Shown here: positions 47,001 through 54,690 of the stretch, in pieces
Position numbering within the stretch: the first letter of the stretch is position 1
How the letters are laid out: every line of letters starts with the position of its first letter
NCBI GenBank assembly: GCA_032158295.1
Contig: CM063255.1
Location: forward strand, 17,326,094 to 17,390,093
Reading direction: 5' to 3'
DNA length: 64,000 bases
Origin: Pycnopodia helianthoides
Lineage: Eukaryota > Echinodermata > Asteroidea > Forcipulatida > Asteriidae
Notes under the pieces: model-generated
Databases searched by the model: none
What the model saw: only the letters and a program-made list of their open reading frames with translations
What the model was told of the DNA's origin: nothing
Translations under genes and position numbers: made by a program

Positions 47001-49257
47001 AGTCTGGTTTGGTTAAACCTCTCGCCTGGAACCAAAATCATCTCTACCTGCTCAGAGCGGCAAATGTAAGCTACATATGTAATCAATTTCCAAGCCTCAC
47101 AAATAACTTTGTCATTGAGGTAGGCCGTGTCCATAACTAACAGCCACCGCTGAAGTTGTGGCTTGATCGTCGGGTGAACTTGTGTTGAAGCATATGATGC
47201 CAACCAACAACCAAGGTTTTAGCCAGGATTTGGTAAAAGAATATCCAAATTTGCTGGAAATTTAAAAACTGGGTGTCCAAATTGCTCATTTACAATACAT
47301 TTACATGTAAATAACAGATAAAACAGTGTCTAAATTTAAAACGGGGGGTCCAAAAGACACCAAGACACCCCCTTGGCCAACACTATGCCATCAGCTTCTT
47401 ATCCACAAATCAAATAAAACATTTTTTCATTCACACAACATTGAAAACTTCAGATATGGAAAGACTCCCATAGATACACAATGTGACTAAATGATACAGT
47501 CACTACTCGGCATATATTCATTGTTCAGCATTTCAGTATATGATATAATATTCCCTGATCTTGCTCTCCATTCTTTGCCATCTTCCTTAGGCCCACTGTC
47601 ATCTCTCTGTCGTTCAGACCTTCTACTCAGCCCTAGAGAGCATGGATGCCCCGCCAGCCGTTCAGAAAGTCATGATGACGATGTTCCATGTCTACGCCAT
47701 CCATGGAATCAGTGAAAACAGAGGAGATTTCTTGCAGGTGGGAGACTTAAATTCTTTTAAATTAGTCCTATTTCAACAGTTGATACATATTTGATAACAG
47801 AAAAATTAAAACTACTTGAATGATTTTTCCTGTGAAAGCTGACCCGATTGGTACTGAGCGAAAAACTTATGATCAACTTTTGATCTTGGGGATGAAAAAT
47901 GTCAGACTTCTATCTGAAGTCAGACCTTAATATGCTTGATGGGTGCGGGGACCCCTCCCCCAAGAAAAAAAATTATAATAAAAAAAAAAACAACAACAAC
48001 AGCTTTTGTTCTGTTCAGACATAAAGAAATCCTGCTGTTTGTTCTACTTCTCCGTCATTATTTGTGTGCAGGCCCAGCTTGTAGTAGGCTGTTGTTGCAT
48101 TGTTAAGGAAAAATGGCTTACAAAGGGGAGGGGTGGTTAGGGTGAAAGAAATGCAATATTAAATGACGCTTTTTTAAACCAAGTCTTTTAAACCCAGGAT
48201 TTCAATCTCTTTCAACCCCCATCCAGGATGGTTACTTGACCGGTCAGCAGCTGGATCTAATCGACCGTCAGTTGATCCGCCTCTTGGTCGCTGTGCGTCC
48301 CAATGCCGTGGCGCTGGTTGACTCCTTTGACATCCATGATAAACACATGGCTTCCGTCATGGGACGGTATGATGGCAATGTCTATGAGAACATGTACAAG
48401 TGGGCCAAGTCTGCTCCCATGAACCAGCAAGAGGTATTGTTTGAACATAGTCACAGGCCCTTTTCGAATCCACGGCTTCGGCTCCGGATTGGGCTTCAGG
48501 CCCAGTTTTCTTGTCTGAAACCCCGACCGCAAAGCATGCGTAAGTTAAAATAATTGAGGAAGCCAAGCTAGCCTGAGCCGATTTTGGAGCCGAAGCCGTG
48601 AATTCGAAAAGGGCCATAGTTTGTAATTTATGGTTGGCATCAACTTGTTTTTACACTCTTTCCCTCTTGTACAGGAGTAGCCCAAACGAATTACTGAGAT
48701 TCCTAGAACAAAATGAAGACTCAATGGGAGGGGGGGGGGGTACATTATGCCACATATTGAACACCAAATGAACTAGGGGATGGGAATGATTTTACTCTTC
48801 CAAAAACCAATGACGAGTTTTCCCACTATACAGTTTCTGATTTGTTTCACGAAATTCTACAATGGGGTAAACTACTATAGACCAACTCGTACGCACAAGT
48901 GTCGCCATTATTGCAGGGGTGCTAGCAGGGCAAAGTTTTTAATAGATGTTAAAAGTTGTGGGTTTGAATCCCACTCGAGTAATATGCCTGTGTTTTTTTT
49001 TTTTTTTACAGGACTCGGGAAGGGTACCGAGTATACAGTGCTTTACATACATCGGTGTATGGGTAAAACCAAGTAATAGGGCAAGGTTTTGTACACGAAA
49101 ACATGTACAATTATGTTTTACTTTTGTGCAAATTGACTGTTTCCTCAATGATTTACACATCATCTGGTTTTCATTTCCAATTTTCTAGGTCAAGGATGCA
49201 TACCACTTGTACATCAAACCATTCCTCAAGGAGAACATTGCTCAAGCTAAACTGTAG
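25909..49257 (+). CDS. ACOX1: Peroxisomal acyl-coenzyme A oxidase (ACOX1 family), complete gene with triplicated exon 3
   Basis: Fourteen exon positions give about 676 codons (human ACOX1 is 660). ACOX1 catalyses the first, FAD-dependent and rate-limiting step of peroxisomal beta-oxidation, turning long-chain acyl-CoA into trans-2-enoyl-CoA and hydrogen peroxide. Seen here: the N-terminal DTATFNP start, the FAD-binding motif YAQTE-GHG (Thr139 equivalent), KWWPGN (Gly178 equivalent kept), CGGHGYS, and [16 protein letters not shown] with the catalytic base (Glu421 equivalent). The protein ends QAKL then stop; AKL is a type 1 peroxisomal targeting signal. Alignment with ACOX1 is continuous apart from an uncertain junction between exons 7 and 8. 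Position 3 is present three times (28492, 34801 and 37053), so one copy per transcript is expected. Confidence 0.95.
26060..27448. other. ACOX1 intron 1
   Basis: It contains two tRNA-derived SINE fragments near its 3' end (27048-27142 and 27207-27364), with the second ending about 85 bases before exon 2. The remaining sequence shows nothing recognisable. Confidence 0.6.
27048..27364 (-). repeat. Two tRNA-derived SINE fragments (family A)
   Basis: cgctctgccaactgagctatctagccctcatgttggcggtctccc (27048) and, after tatcaagtaatgcatcacaagg, gatttgaacctgcgacc with ctatctagccctcatg (27207-27364) match the family A copies at 785 and 37290. The two may be a single element broken by rearrangement. Confidence 0.65.
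27449..27608 (+). CDS. ACOX1: ACOX1 exon 2
   Basis: The exon has 160 bases, acceptor gttcacag and donor gtcagt. It encodes [31 protein letters not shown] and MWFRR. LNDPDF and MWF are conserved between this exon and vertebrate ACOX1. It leaves two bases, requiring the next exon to supply one. Confidence 0.9.
28492..28652 (+). CDS. ACOX1: ACOX1 exon 3, variant a
   Basis: Of 161 bases, with acceptor ttgagcag and donor gtaggt. It encodes [29 protein letters not shown] and ends [11 protein letters not shown]. The YAQTEMGHG end is identical to vertebrate ACOX1, making this the most conventional of the three variants. It begins in phase 2 and ends with one extra base, as do variants b and c, so any of the three can join exon 2 to exon 4. 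Confidence 0.9.
30782..31165 (+). repeat. tRNA-derived SINE copies (family D, ctcgggaagaccgagt ... gctttacatac)
   Basis: The second half (30993-31165) begins with a tRNA-like atgtcgatggtctagtggtaag, continues actcaggaaagtactgag ... cagtgctttacac, then ttctttatcccgatgcaaat. The first copy (30782-30935) has the same tail without the head. A third copy is at 48905-49085. Confidence 0.65.
31960..32187 (-). repeat. tRNA-derived SINE copy (family B)
   Basis: On the minus strand it starts tggccgagctgttaagagc, continues actc-ggtgtttctgatcagcagagtgtgggttcg-gtccc and a short body ending ccggtgttttttg. Same family as 13618-13998. Confidence 0.7.
32279..32715. repeat. Duplicated block: MITE (gaccttatg ... 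cataaggtct) plus 200-bp downstream segment
   Basis: The MITE part runs 32279-32443 with inverted ends. The following segment (cttgctgtctgaccattc ... gttgccaagagtcactgacagtaggaggg) is over 90% identical by eye to 44455-44680, and again follows a copy of the same MITE at 44209-44379. Confidence 0.7.
33531..33690 (+). repeat. Dispersed repeat copy 2 of 3
   Basis: The sequence gagggcaaggcca-ttttcattttgcaaa, cttccattggaaaatcttaaagtcta and ggggcaccgaggccaaga matches 18190-18340 and 43182-43345. It ends with caggcctgaatttt, a near complement of its beginning (caggcctcgaatttc). Confidence 0.6.
34801..34961 (+). CDS. ACOX1: ACOX1 exon 3, variant b
   Basis: The exon is exactly 161 bases, acceptor ttcacatacag, donor gtacgt. 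It encodes [29 protein letters not shown] and [16 protein letters not shown]. It keeps the FAD-binding motif but differs in most positions before it. The same phase as the other two copies and intact splice sites argue that it is used. It is closer to variant c (sharing SEKQ and NWEFI) than to a. Confidence 0.87.
35416..35700. repeat. Dispersed repeat copy matching 25346-25615
   Basis: gaagccataaatgcaaagcaaaaa, acaatgttatacaaatattca and gattgaatgttttaataacatttggc align with the copy before the ACOX1 promoter. Confidence 0.65.
37053..37213 (+). CDS. ACOX1: ACOX1 exon 3, variant c
   Basis: The exon is 161 bases with acceptor catctctacag and donor gtacgt. It encodes [28 protein letters not shown] and [16 protein letters not shown]. 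The FAD motif is kept. Cysteine-serine replaces glycine or alanine-threonine just before YAQTE. No frame break or missing splice site, so a functional alternative exon is the simplest reading. Confidence 0.86.
37290..37461 (-). repeat. tRNA-derived SINE copy (family A)
   Basis: gatttgaaccaagcacctccggattaacgtgccggtgctctaccaactgagctatcaagccctgtgttggcagtctccc is a full family A tRNA-like region, preceded by the shared aaccatttaaggggaactgacgggg body. Confidence 0.8.
38908..39051 (-). repeat. tRNA-derived SINE copy (family A)
   Basis: aaaccatgagggaaactgagtgg, ggggttgaacaaagaaatgttgac and the tRNA-like ggattaacgtgccagtgctctaccaactgagc match the family. Confidence 0.75.
39907..40153. mobile_element. 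MITE with gggcccaatttcatggctctgct ends (copy 1)
   Basis: The ends gggcccaatttcatggctctgct and agcagagccatgaagttgggccc are inverted complements. The interior gcgcttgccctgtaagcgaagaatggtgatcgcaagcgcagagtttgccggtaagcagagccatg matches the copy at 42316-42551 in the opposite orientation. Confidence 0.8.
40560..40670 (+). repeat. tRNA-derived SINE fragment
   Basis: cagtttgtagagcaccggcatgtaaatctgaaggttgcaggttcaaatcctattagtaaa has tRNA-like A- and B-box segments in plus orientation, then tctatgttcatcc. It ends about 110 bases before exon 4. Confidence 0.55.
40778..40885 (+). CDS. ACOX1: ACOX1 exon 4
   Basis: The exon has 108 bases, acceptor tttttttag, donor gtaagc. It encodes [44 protein letters not shown] and KWWPG are near-identical to vertebrate ACOX1; G178 is kept while the next residue is Asn instead of Gly. 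Confidence 0.92.
41121..41504 (+). repeat. tRNA-derived SINE copy (family B)
   Basis: Starts ttgttgtggccgagtggttaag, includes agtgtgggttcgagtcccggt and ends tttgagacaccctcatggtgtgataaagcactatataaa; colinear with 13618-13998. Confidence 0.85.
41776..41895 (+). CDS. ACOX1: ACOX1 exon 5
   Basis: The exon has 120 bases, acceptor tttccaacag, donor gtaaag. It encodes [35 protein letters not shown] and PLPG, matching the vertebrate GKTSNHAIVLAQL and TKGKCYGLHAFIVP region. Confidence 0.92.
41940..42101. mobile_element. Near-perfect palindromic foldback element (copy 1)
   Basis: It starts gggtcgatttcacaaaactc and ends gagttttgtgaaatcgaccc; almost the whole 160-base unit is self-complementary. It is built of several copies of the palindrome aggactagtcct. 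Located 45 bases after exon 5. Confidence 0.85.
42316..42551. mobile_element. MITE with gggcccaatttcatggctctgct ends (copy 2, inverted)
   Basis: The sequence from ggtcccaatttcatggctctgcttaccggcaaa to ggtaagcagagccatgacattgggccc is the reverse orientation of 39907-40153. Confidence 0.8.
42585..42725 (+). repeat. tRNA-derived SINE fragment (family C)
   Basis: ggttggcttagtggtttcttacctgcctttcacctccgagg ... ttcaaatccctgactgga ... gtggattgggttttcagtccctgcctgatt matches 18748-18893 in opposite orientation. Confidence 0.65.
42801..42941. mobile_element. 141-bp MITE with 13-bp inverted ends and 6-bp target duplication (copy 1)
   Basis: It begins caggcatgcaact and ends agttgcatgcctg, flanked on both sides by attaag. 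The second copy at 57267-57407 has the same length to the base. Confidence 0.9.
43037..43152 (+). CDS. ACOX1: ACOX1 exon 6
   Basis: The exon has 116 bases, acceptor cacatacag, donor gtaagt. It encodes [46 protein letters not shown] and [13 protein letters not shown] are diagnostic of ACOX1. It ends at phase 0. Confidence 0.93.
43182..43345 (+). repeat. Dispersed repeat copy 3 of 3
   Basis: gggcttgaaatttcatctttgagagggcaagaccattttc, ttggaaaatcttaaagac and ggggcacca-catgaccatggccaagacc match 18190-18340 and 33531-33690. Confidence 0.6.
43753..43938 (+). CDS. ACOX1: ACOX1 exon 7 (3' border uncertain)
   Basis: The acceptor catctgcag is clear. It encodes [37 protein letters not shown], then IRYSAVR-type [12 protein letters not shown] and LIPGE. 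The donor is not obvious: ending at 43938 (ATT|gttgac) and joining to 44750 reproduces the vertebrate length exactly, but that donor is weak. Ending at 43904 (CA|gtccga) and joining to the strong acceptor at 44734 is also in frame, six codons shorter. Confidence 0.8.
44209..44680. repeat. Duplicated block: MITE (44209-44379) plus 44455-44680 segment, second copy
   Basis: The MITE starts gaccttatgcattgacgacatc and ends cgtcacatgcataaggtct. The following segment from cttgctgtctgaccattc to cagtaggaggg is almost the same as in 32510-32715. It ends about 50 bases before the exon 8 acceptor. Confidence 0.7.
44734..44896 (+). CDS. ACOX1: ACOX1 exon 8 (5' border uncertain: 44734 or 44750)
   Basis: The strong acceptor is cattccag at 44733; a second candidate is ccccag at 44749. 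The frame gives [33 protein letters not shown] and NVLPE, matching the vertebrate QTQQYKLFPLLATAYAF region. Donor gtaagt. Confidence 0.85.
44897..45735. repeat. 165-bp minisatellite, five copies, filling ACOX1 intron 8
   Basis: acagaagtggaaatagtgcagtgttta occurs at 44907, 45073, 45237, 45402 and 45568, spaced 164-166 bases. The first unit begins at the donor of exon 8 itself (ctgag|gtaagtacaaacag), and later units carry look-alikes (cctgag|gtaaac). Open frames on the minus strand are repeat artefacts. Confidence 0.93.
45775..45965 (+). CDS. ACOX1: ACOX1 exon 9 (catalytic region)
   Basis: The exon has 191 bases, acceptor gcaatttcag, donor gtaaga. It encodes [34 protein letters not shown] and [16 protein letters not shown]. 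The first Glu of EGENT corresponds to the catalytic base Glu421 in mammalian ACOX1. It ends leaving two bases. Confidence 0.95.
46276..46437 (+). CDS. ACOX1: ACOX1 exon 10
   Basis: The exon has 162 bases, acceptor cccgggaag, donor gtaact. It encodes [36 protein letters not shown], corresponding to vertebrate FLMKSYDQVHSGK and AYKLRAARL. Confidence 0.9.
46762..46915. mobile_element. Short MITE (ggcccttttc family)
   Basis: ggcccttttcaaaactacagcttgggcttgggct ... ttaagctgaagcccaagcct shows inverted sub-terminal sequences; same family as 10229-10348 and 48456-48615. It ends about 45 bases before exon 11. Confidence 0.45.
46960..47065 (+). CDS. ACOX1: ACOX1 exon 11
   Basis: The exon has 106 bases, acceptor tatgtacag, donor gtaagc. 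It encodes [34 protein letters not shown]; the AWN-x-x-x-x-LLRA stretch matches vertebrate AWNLTSVDLVRASE. Confidence 0.88.
47591..47737 (+). CDS. ACOX1: ACOX1 exon 12
   Basis: The exon has 147 bases, phase 0-0, acceptor tcttccttag, donor gtggga. It encodes [35 protein letters not shown] and GDFLQ, corresponding to vertebrate AHCHYVVVKLF and LYGISQNAGDFLQ. Confidence 0.92.
48227..48433 (+). CDS. ACOX1: ACOX1 exon 13
   Basis: The exon has 207 bases, phase 0-0, acceptor catccag, donor gtattg. It encodes [33 protein letters not shown] and [16 protein letters not shown]; the last two motifs are near-identical in all ACOX1 proteins. Confidence 0.94.
48456..48615. mobile_element. MITE (ggcccttttcgaatccacggcttcggctcc) with about 28-bp inverted ends
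   Basis: The right end ggagccgaagccgtgaattcgaaaagggcc is an almost perfect inverted copy of the left. It begins 22 bases after the exon 13 donor. Confidence 0.75.
48905..49085 (+). repeat. tRNA-derived SINE copy (family D)
   Basis: gtgggtttgaatcccactcg (B-box), aatatgcctgtg, a T-run, actcgggaagggtaccgagtatacagtgctttacatacatcgg; colinear with 30782-31165. It lies about 100 bases before the last exon. Confidence 0.65.
49189..49257 (+). CDS. ACOX1: ACOX1 exon 14 (last, with peroxisomal signal)
   Basis: The acceptor is ccaattttctag. The frame reads [22 protein letters not shown] then TAG. The C-terminal tripeptide AKL is a type 1 peroxisomal targeting signal, equivalent to SKL of vertebrate ACOX1, so import through PEX5 is expected. 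Confidence 0.93.
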   Translation, partial: VKDAYHLYIKPFLKENIAQAKL

Positions 49258-49424
49258 AGGGAGCCCTACTGGAGACAGCAGACCTTTAGTCAAGCCTGTT
49301 CGTCATGAGAGGGGTCCAGAGACTGTCATATGCAATGACAACATGGTGGCTGGGCAGTTATAAAGGTCTACAACCCGAAGCATGGTGGTTGAATCTTTGC
49401 TGAATGTAGGGTTTCAATTTTGAG

Positions 49425-49740
49425 GGAAAATCGACAAGACTACAGGGCATGCGGCCCAAAATGTTTACTTTACCGAACAATTTTGTACAAGACCAGAATC
49501 AAAATGAGAACAAAACTATTTAACATATCTATTTAAAGCTGTTTTGGGAGGGTAAGCACTACTATGAGAAGATTTGTCTCATTAATTTTGTCTTGAAATA
49601 TACAGAGTGAAAAGATATTCATCAGAATTAAAGTCAACATTTGAAGATATTACACAATGAGGTATTATAGTTCAAATTTAAAAACATAAGACTGTCTGAC
49701 TTGAGTTTACTGGTCATTTCTAAAATCACTGGCCTTGAGC
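49425..49740 (+). repeat. Repeat within ACOX1 3' region, shared with 54290-54690
   Basis: acaagact-acagggc, tttgtacaagaccagaatcaaaatgag and aaaatcactggcct occur in the same order in both places. The ACOX1 3' UTR is probably partly repeat-derived. Confidence 0.5.
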
Positions 49741-49927
49741 AAAGCTGAGGTAAAAGATATTGTACAATTCGCTATGCTACTGGTAATTAGTGAGCAGGCA
49801 GTGACAAGGAGAATGCAATAGAGCTTTATCATGGTGCGGCCATCTTGATTTTCTCCCATTCCAATTATTGTATCCAAAACGGAGGCTGGAAGGAGAAGTA
49901 GTCTGGTTCTGGTCCCTTTTTTTGTAC

Positions 49928-49933
49928 AATAAA
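49928..49933 (+). terminator. Candidate polyadenylation signal AATAAA of ACOX1
   Basis: aataaa lies about 670 bases after the stop codon; no earlier exact AATAAA was noticed. Transcript data would be needed to choose the site. Confidence 0.35.
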
Positions 49934-49949
49934 ATTGGATTACTGAAAA

Positions 49950-52520
49950 CCAGTGTAAAAACGTATCTCACTTAAAACAATCCGAATGTACACACAAAAC
50001 CAGCAGGTGCAAAGACACGTTTTCTGCGCTAAACATTTTTGTGCGAGATGCGCAATTGAGATACAATGCTATTTGCACTGACGCGATGGCATGATTAGGC
50101 TAATTAGTCTACTCTCCTTGTGTCTCTTGGACGTGTTCAAAAAGCAGTCATAGAGGGCAGTTTTCAAAGCTAATGACATGATTATGCCAATTGATCATTA
50201 TCATAAATGAGACACAAGGGGGCAGCAGACTTGCTGGTACTTTTTTTATTTTAAAAAGTGTTAAAATACATTCATAACAAAATATTTTCAATCCTGAAGT
50301 GAATCAAGTAAAACTGGGAGTCCAAATCGAAAGAAAAAAAACAAACTGAAATTGGCTAATTATGTTTGTTAATTGCTCAAAATTTTAGGCATGTTTACAC
50401 ATTTGCCATATTGACAATGTTTCTAACCGTTAGGTAAAAGCTTTGAATTGGATCAGGGAACAAGACGATTATTATTCTTTTTTTTAGTTTATTAGGGGAT
50501 AATTTGTGTAATTGTAAAAAAGAAAAAGATGAATATACATTTGTACGTGAAGGGGAAATGATGTAGGTCGTAAAATTAATGATGAATTTGTGCAAACCTT
50601 GCACTTTTAGTTTTTCCATAAAGACATAGATACTGATGAAGACTGACTTGTTGTAATTTTGTTACCTAAATGTATAAAACCTAAACAACCAATTTATCAA
50701 ATTATTATTGTGTCTTTACTTACGCTATTTAATTTAATTTAAAAGCAGAATGCTTGATTAAATAATTTGAAAGCTAAGTGAAACGACAACATCCAGTCTT
50801 CACATAGCCTTGGTTAAACACTTTACTATCATGTTTAGTCTTATCTTCCTTCTGTTCTTTCTTACATGGTCTTATAGACTAATAGACCAATTGATTAAGC
50901 TCCGCCCCCTTATGTGTTGACCAATCACAACCTTGGCTACACCACTGAAAGTCCAACAAAAAGCCTGAAACGCTCAAATCCCATTAGAAAAGTAAACATG
51001 CGTGCGCGCATTTGCTTAAAGCGTGCACGTTCATGTCATGAGTGTGGCATTGGACACGTTGGAGAGATGCACGTGTGCTGACCACGTGTGCTGACCACGT
51101 GTGCAGTGATGATGCAGCCAATGCTGTGAGTGGTCAATATGTTACGGGGGCCGTGCTTAATGGATCGGTCTATTGACACAGGAGATGGTAGTATTCTGTT
51201 TTGGGACATACTGCCACAGCTTAAACTTATTTGTGATTCAGCCAGAAACAATTTCTTAGCGGACACCAATACTTTCGTATTCGGGACAAACTGGCAAATA
51301 ATTTAAAGAAAATTAAGTGGGGCAGACAAGCCTCAAATTGGTCCCACCAGACCGATGAGCATTTGAATCAAACCCAGCCATTTAAGGCCATGCAGGCCTA
51401 CAGTTACACAAGAAATAACAACACACGTGTATAAATACTTTGGGAAAACATGCCAACCAAATATCGAAGGAAGAAGTTTTTTCCATATCAATTCAAAACA
51501 TAACCCACAATACTACAATTTTTACACAATAAAACCTGTTAAGGCCCACCGCTTATACTTATTGTCTGAATGACCTCTGGAAATAATCACAGGGCACCAA
51601 AGCCTATTAAACGAAACTTAGTTGCCTGACAAGTACATGTATTTAACAAAATGTATTTAACGTTATAATACAACCATCAAATTAGATCCAGGAAAAAAGA
51701 AGAAGCCAATTGTGCAAAGTGCAGCCCAAGGGAAAAGACCAGCCACAAAAGAAAAAACACAATCATCGTTTGGACCCCTCATGCCAACCTAATAATTGGA
51801 ATATCAACAAAGAAACCATAGTACAACACAATTAATTCTTGGTGATGTACATAAATTACATACGTAAACACGGAAGACAATCTGCATGTTTGCCCACACA
51901 AATTAATCAGCTGTTCAGAATGCCGCCCCCAATGGTTGAAGGTTATCAAAACAAACCAAGCCTTATTACAGTCAATTAAAATGATACCAATTAGGGTGAG
52001 AGCCAATAACATTTAGGGTTTGAGACAATTTATAAAAGTAACCAAAACTCCGGCCACACCAGTTCAGGAGATTGTTGTCAAAATTAACAGTTGCATTTCA
52101 TCCAATAGCAACAACCTGATTTGAATTAGGGCACAATGACTGCGGCCTCTGTTCCATCATCTACTAATGTAAAGGAAGAGCATGAAAGAGCGTTTATAGA
52201 CATTGTCTTTTAAAGGGGGGCTTCCAAAGAAAACCAGCTCATCATCTCTCATCTTTTGCAGTTTTTCTCATTCCGCAACTTCTGCTTGGACAAATTCTGA
52301 GACTTTAATGCTGTCACCATTGCAAATCCAACTCCATAATATGACCTTCCATACTTTACATGCTACCAACATTGACCACCTAAAACAAAAGGATATACTC
52401 TACGGTATTGGAACAGGGTTGACCGGACTCCACAGCAACAGTCAGCATGACGCCATCAATAAATGAAAGAAACAAGTTTTTTTATGAGTGTTTGTGCCGG
52501 TACTCTAGCCTCAACAACAT
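49950..52520. other. No gene recognised between ACOX1 and the LINE remnant
   Basis: Scattered short frames without domain signatures. Contains the MITE at 50880-51174 and little else that could be named. Confidence 0.5.
50880..51174. mobile_element. MITE with atagaccaatt-attaagc / gcttaatggatcggtctat ends
   Basis: The ends are imperfect inverted complements. Inside are a triple acgtgtgctgacc and gaccaatcacaaccttggc; a partial copy is at 6555-6662. Confidence 0.6.
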
Positions 52521-52525
52521 GCGGT

Positions 52526-52612
52526 ATTACGTAGAGAGCTTGCACATTAATCCGGAGGTCGTTGGTTCAAGTCCCGCTCTAGTAATTTTTCTTTGTTCCA
52601 CCCAAATATATA
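52526..52612 (+). repeat. tRNA-derived SINE fragment (family A, plus orientation)
   Basis: gcacattaatccggaggtcgttggttcaagtcccgctctagtaatttttctttgttcc is the complement of the other family A heads. Confidence 0.7.
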
Positions 52613-53502
52613 TAATTATATAATAACCAAGAAACCAAATGGGTACGATTACTTTCCCCCATGGACTTCATCCAAGGAAAAGAGGAAAGCGAGGAGTAGG
52701 AAGATGAGCTCGACAAACAATTAAAGCTGCTTCTTCCAATGAAACCAAATTTTACTCAATAATGTACAGTCTTTATGCTCTGACTCTACCAAAGTTACTT
52801 ACGGTTGGAGAAGCCCCACTTGAACAAAAGGATGCAGCTGAGCTTACAAATAACAGCTCAACAATGAAAAGGATGATAAAAATGGCTTAATATGCAAATA
52901 TTCTCGCAGTGGTAGTCCAAAACCACATAAAAAATAGGCCACAACAAAACACAACCATCCGAAATACCACCACCCAAACTACCACTAGTTTATCGACAAA
53001 TTGATTGAAAAACTTAACTAAGTAAAGCTGACTAAGTTGTGCAAGATATTACAGGTAATAAACCAAAGAAACAACAGATTGAATGCAACATGGACCACTT
53101 GCAAACCAATTGAACAATTTTTACAGTAGATTTGATGCATATGATTTTTACCTCAGAAAACAACTCTCCGCAAGAAACTCTAAAGAATAGCTCTAGTTGT
53201 GACATTATTAACATTAAAGAAAGAGGGTGTTCTTACGCCTAGATGCTTTTTAATGCATCGGGGGCAGATGGTATTGCACACAAAATTTACAATAAATTAA
53301 TGTAGTCATCAACTGTCAATGTTTTCAAAAGCATTTTTTAGATAGAGGGGACAATTTCGAAAACGCAGAAAACTTCTATGATAATTCCAGTTCCTGAGGG
53401 AAAAAAGTTTCAGTTTTGAATGGACTACTGACCCATTGCAATGACATCTAATAATATAATGAAATGCCTTGAGAGGCTGGTACTCAATTACTAATTGACC
53501 AG

Positions 53503-53662
53503 GGGTCGATTTCACAAAACTCTTCCTAACTTAGGACTAGTCCTAGGCAATGCTAAGAGATAGGACTAGTCCTAAGTACTGGTCCTAACTTAGGACTAGT
53601 CCTATCTCTTAGCATTGCCTAGGACTAGTCCTAACTTAGGAAGAGTTTTGTGAAATCGACCC
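53503..53662. mobile_element. Near-perfect palindromic foldback element (copy 2), inside the LINE
   Basis: gggtcgatttcacaaaactcttcctaacttagg runs to its complement cctaacttaggaagagttttgtgaaatcgaccc; only about a dozen central bases are not paired. Same family as 41940-42101. Confidence 0.88.
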
Positions 53663-54289
53663 AAGGCTGGTTCGTTTCTTGACCATTTTTTATTCGCACA
53701 TCTGGGTAATAGAGGGGTTGACGATGCAGTACTTGTCTATCTCAACAAATTGTACAGCCACCTGGATATATCTAAGTCATATGTCAAGTCTTTATCCATA
53801 GCGCCCTTTAATAGTACAATCCAACCCCATATACATGCCAACAAACTCCTAAAGATGTGTCTCCTACAATTGTCCAATGGATCCATAATTTCTTTAAAAG
53901 GAACAGGCCACAATGGGTTGAAGTAGGAAATGTGAATTCTGGCATGATGTTAGGATAGTAAATACAGGTTCGCCACAGGGGTGCGTGTTATCACCAGTCT
54001 TCTTTTCTTTTTAAATACAAGTGACTGTTTGGTGTTCTAGCCCAGACTGCACTATCATTAAATATGCTGATGATCGACACAGTCATAACTGGGTATTTAT
54101 CACATTTTACAACTTCACTGTAATGCTGTGATGGAATTCTGTGAATGGTGTGATGGCATTTTTTCTTCACTAGGCCTAAAGTTAAAAAAACTAGCTAATT
54201 GTGGACTTTTGCCAGAATATTATGGTTCTCGATCCTCTGGCCTGCATACTTGTGGCCAAGAGGTTAAATGCCAGGTCTAAAAATTTTTG

Positions 54290-54690
54290 AGAAAACGTTC
54301 ACAAGACAACAGGGCTTGTAGATCAGAAGTCTTACTGGACTAGAATTTTGTTTACAAGACCAGAATCAAATTGAGAAAAGACAACAAAAAACCTGAGTCA
54401 AAATGAGAAAAGGCCTGAATCAAAACAAGAAAATACTAGAACAAACCAGAATCAAACTGAAGTGAAAATACTTAGACCAGAATCAAAATGACAACACAGT
54501 TTCAATATATAAACTGTTTTGTTTGATCAAACACCAAGTGAAGGTAAGTAAACTTTGATACTCAGCAGAAGTGAAAGGTATTTATCATACTCAAATTCAA
54601 CATTTGAACATCATTTTCATAAACACCACAGAACCTGCTGCTTGTGAGTTTATTGGCCCCGACACTAAAATCACTGGCCTCAGTCCTATG
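54290..54690 (+). repeat. Repeat shared with the ACOX1 3' region
   Basis: Contains acaagacaacagggcttgtag, several agaccagaatcaaaatgag-type units and actaaaatcactggcct; see 49425-49740. Confidence 0.5.
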
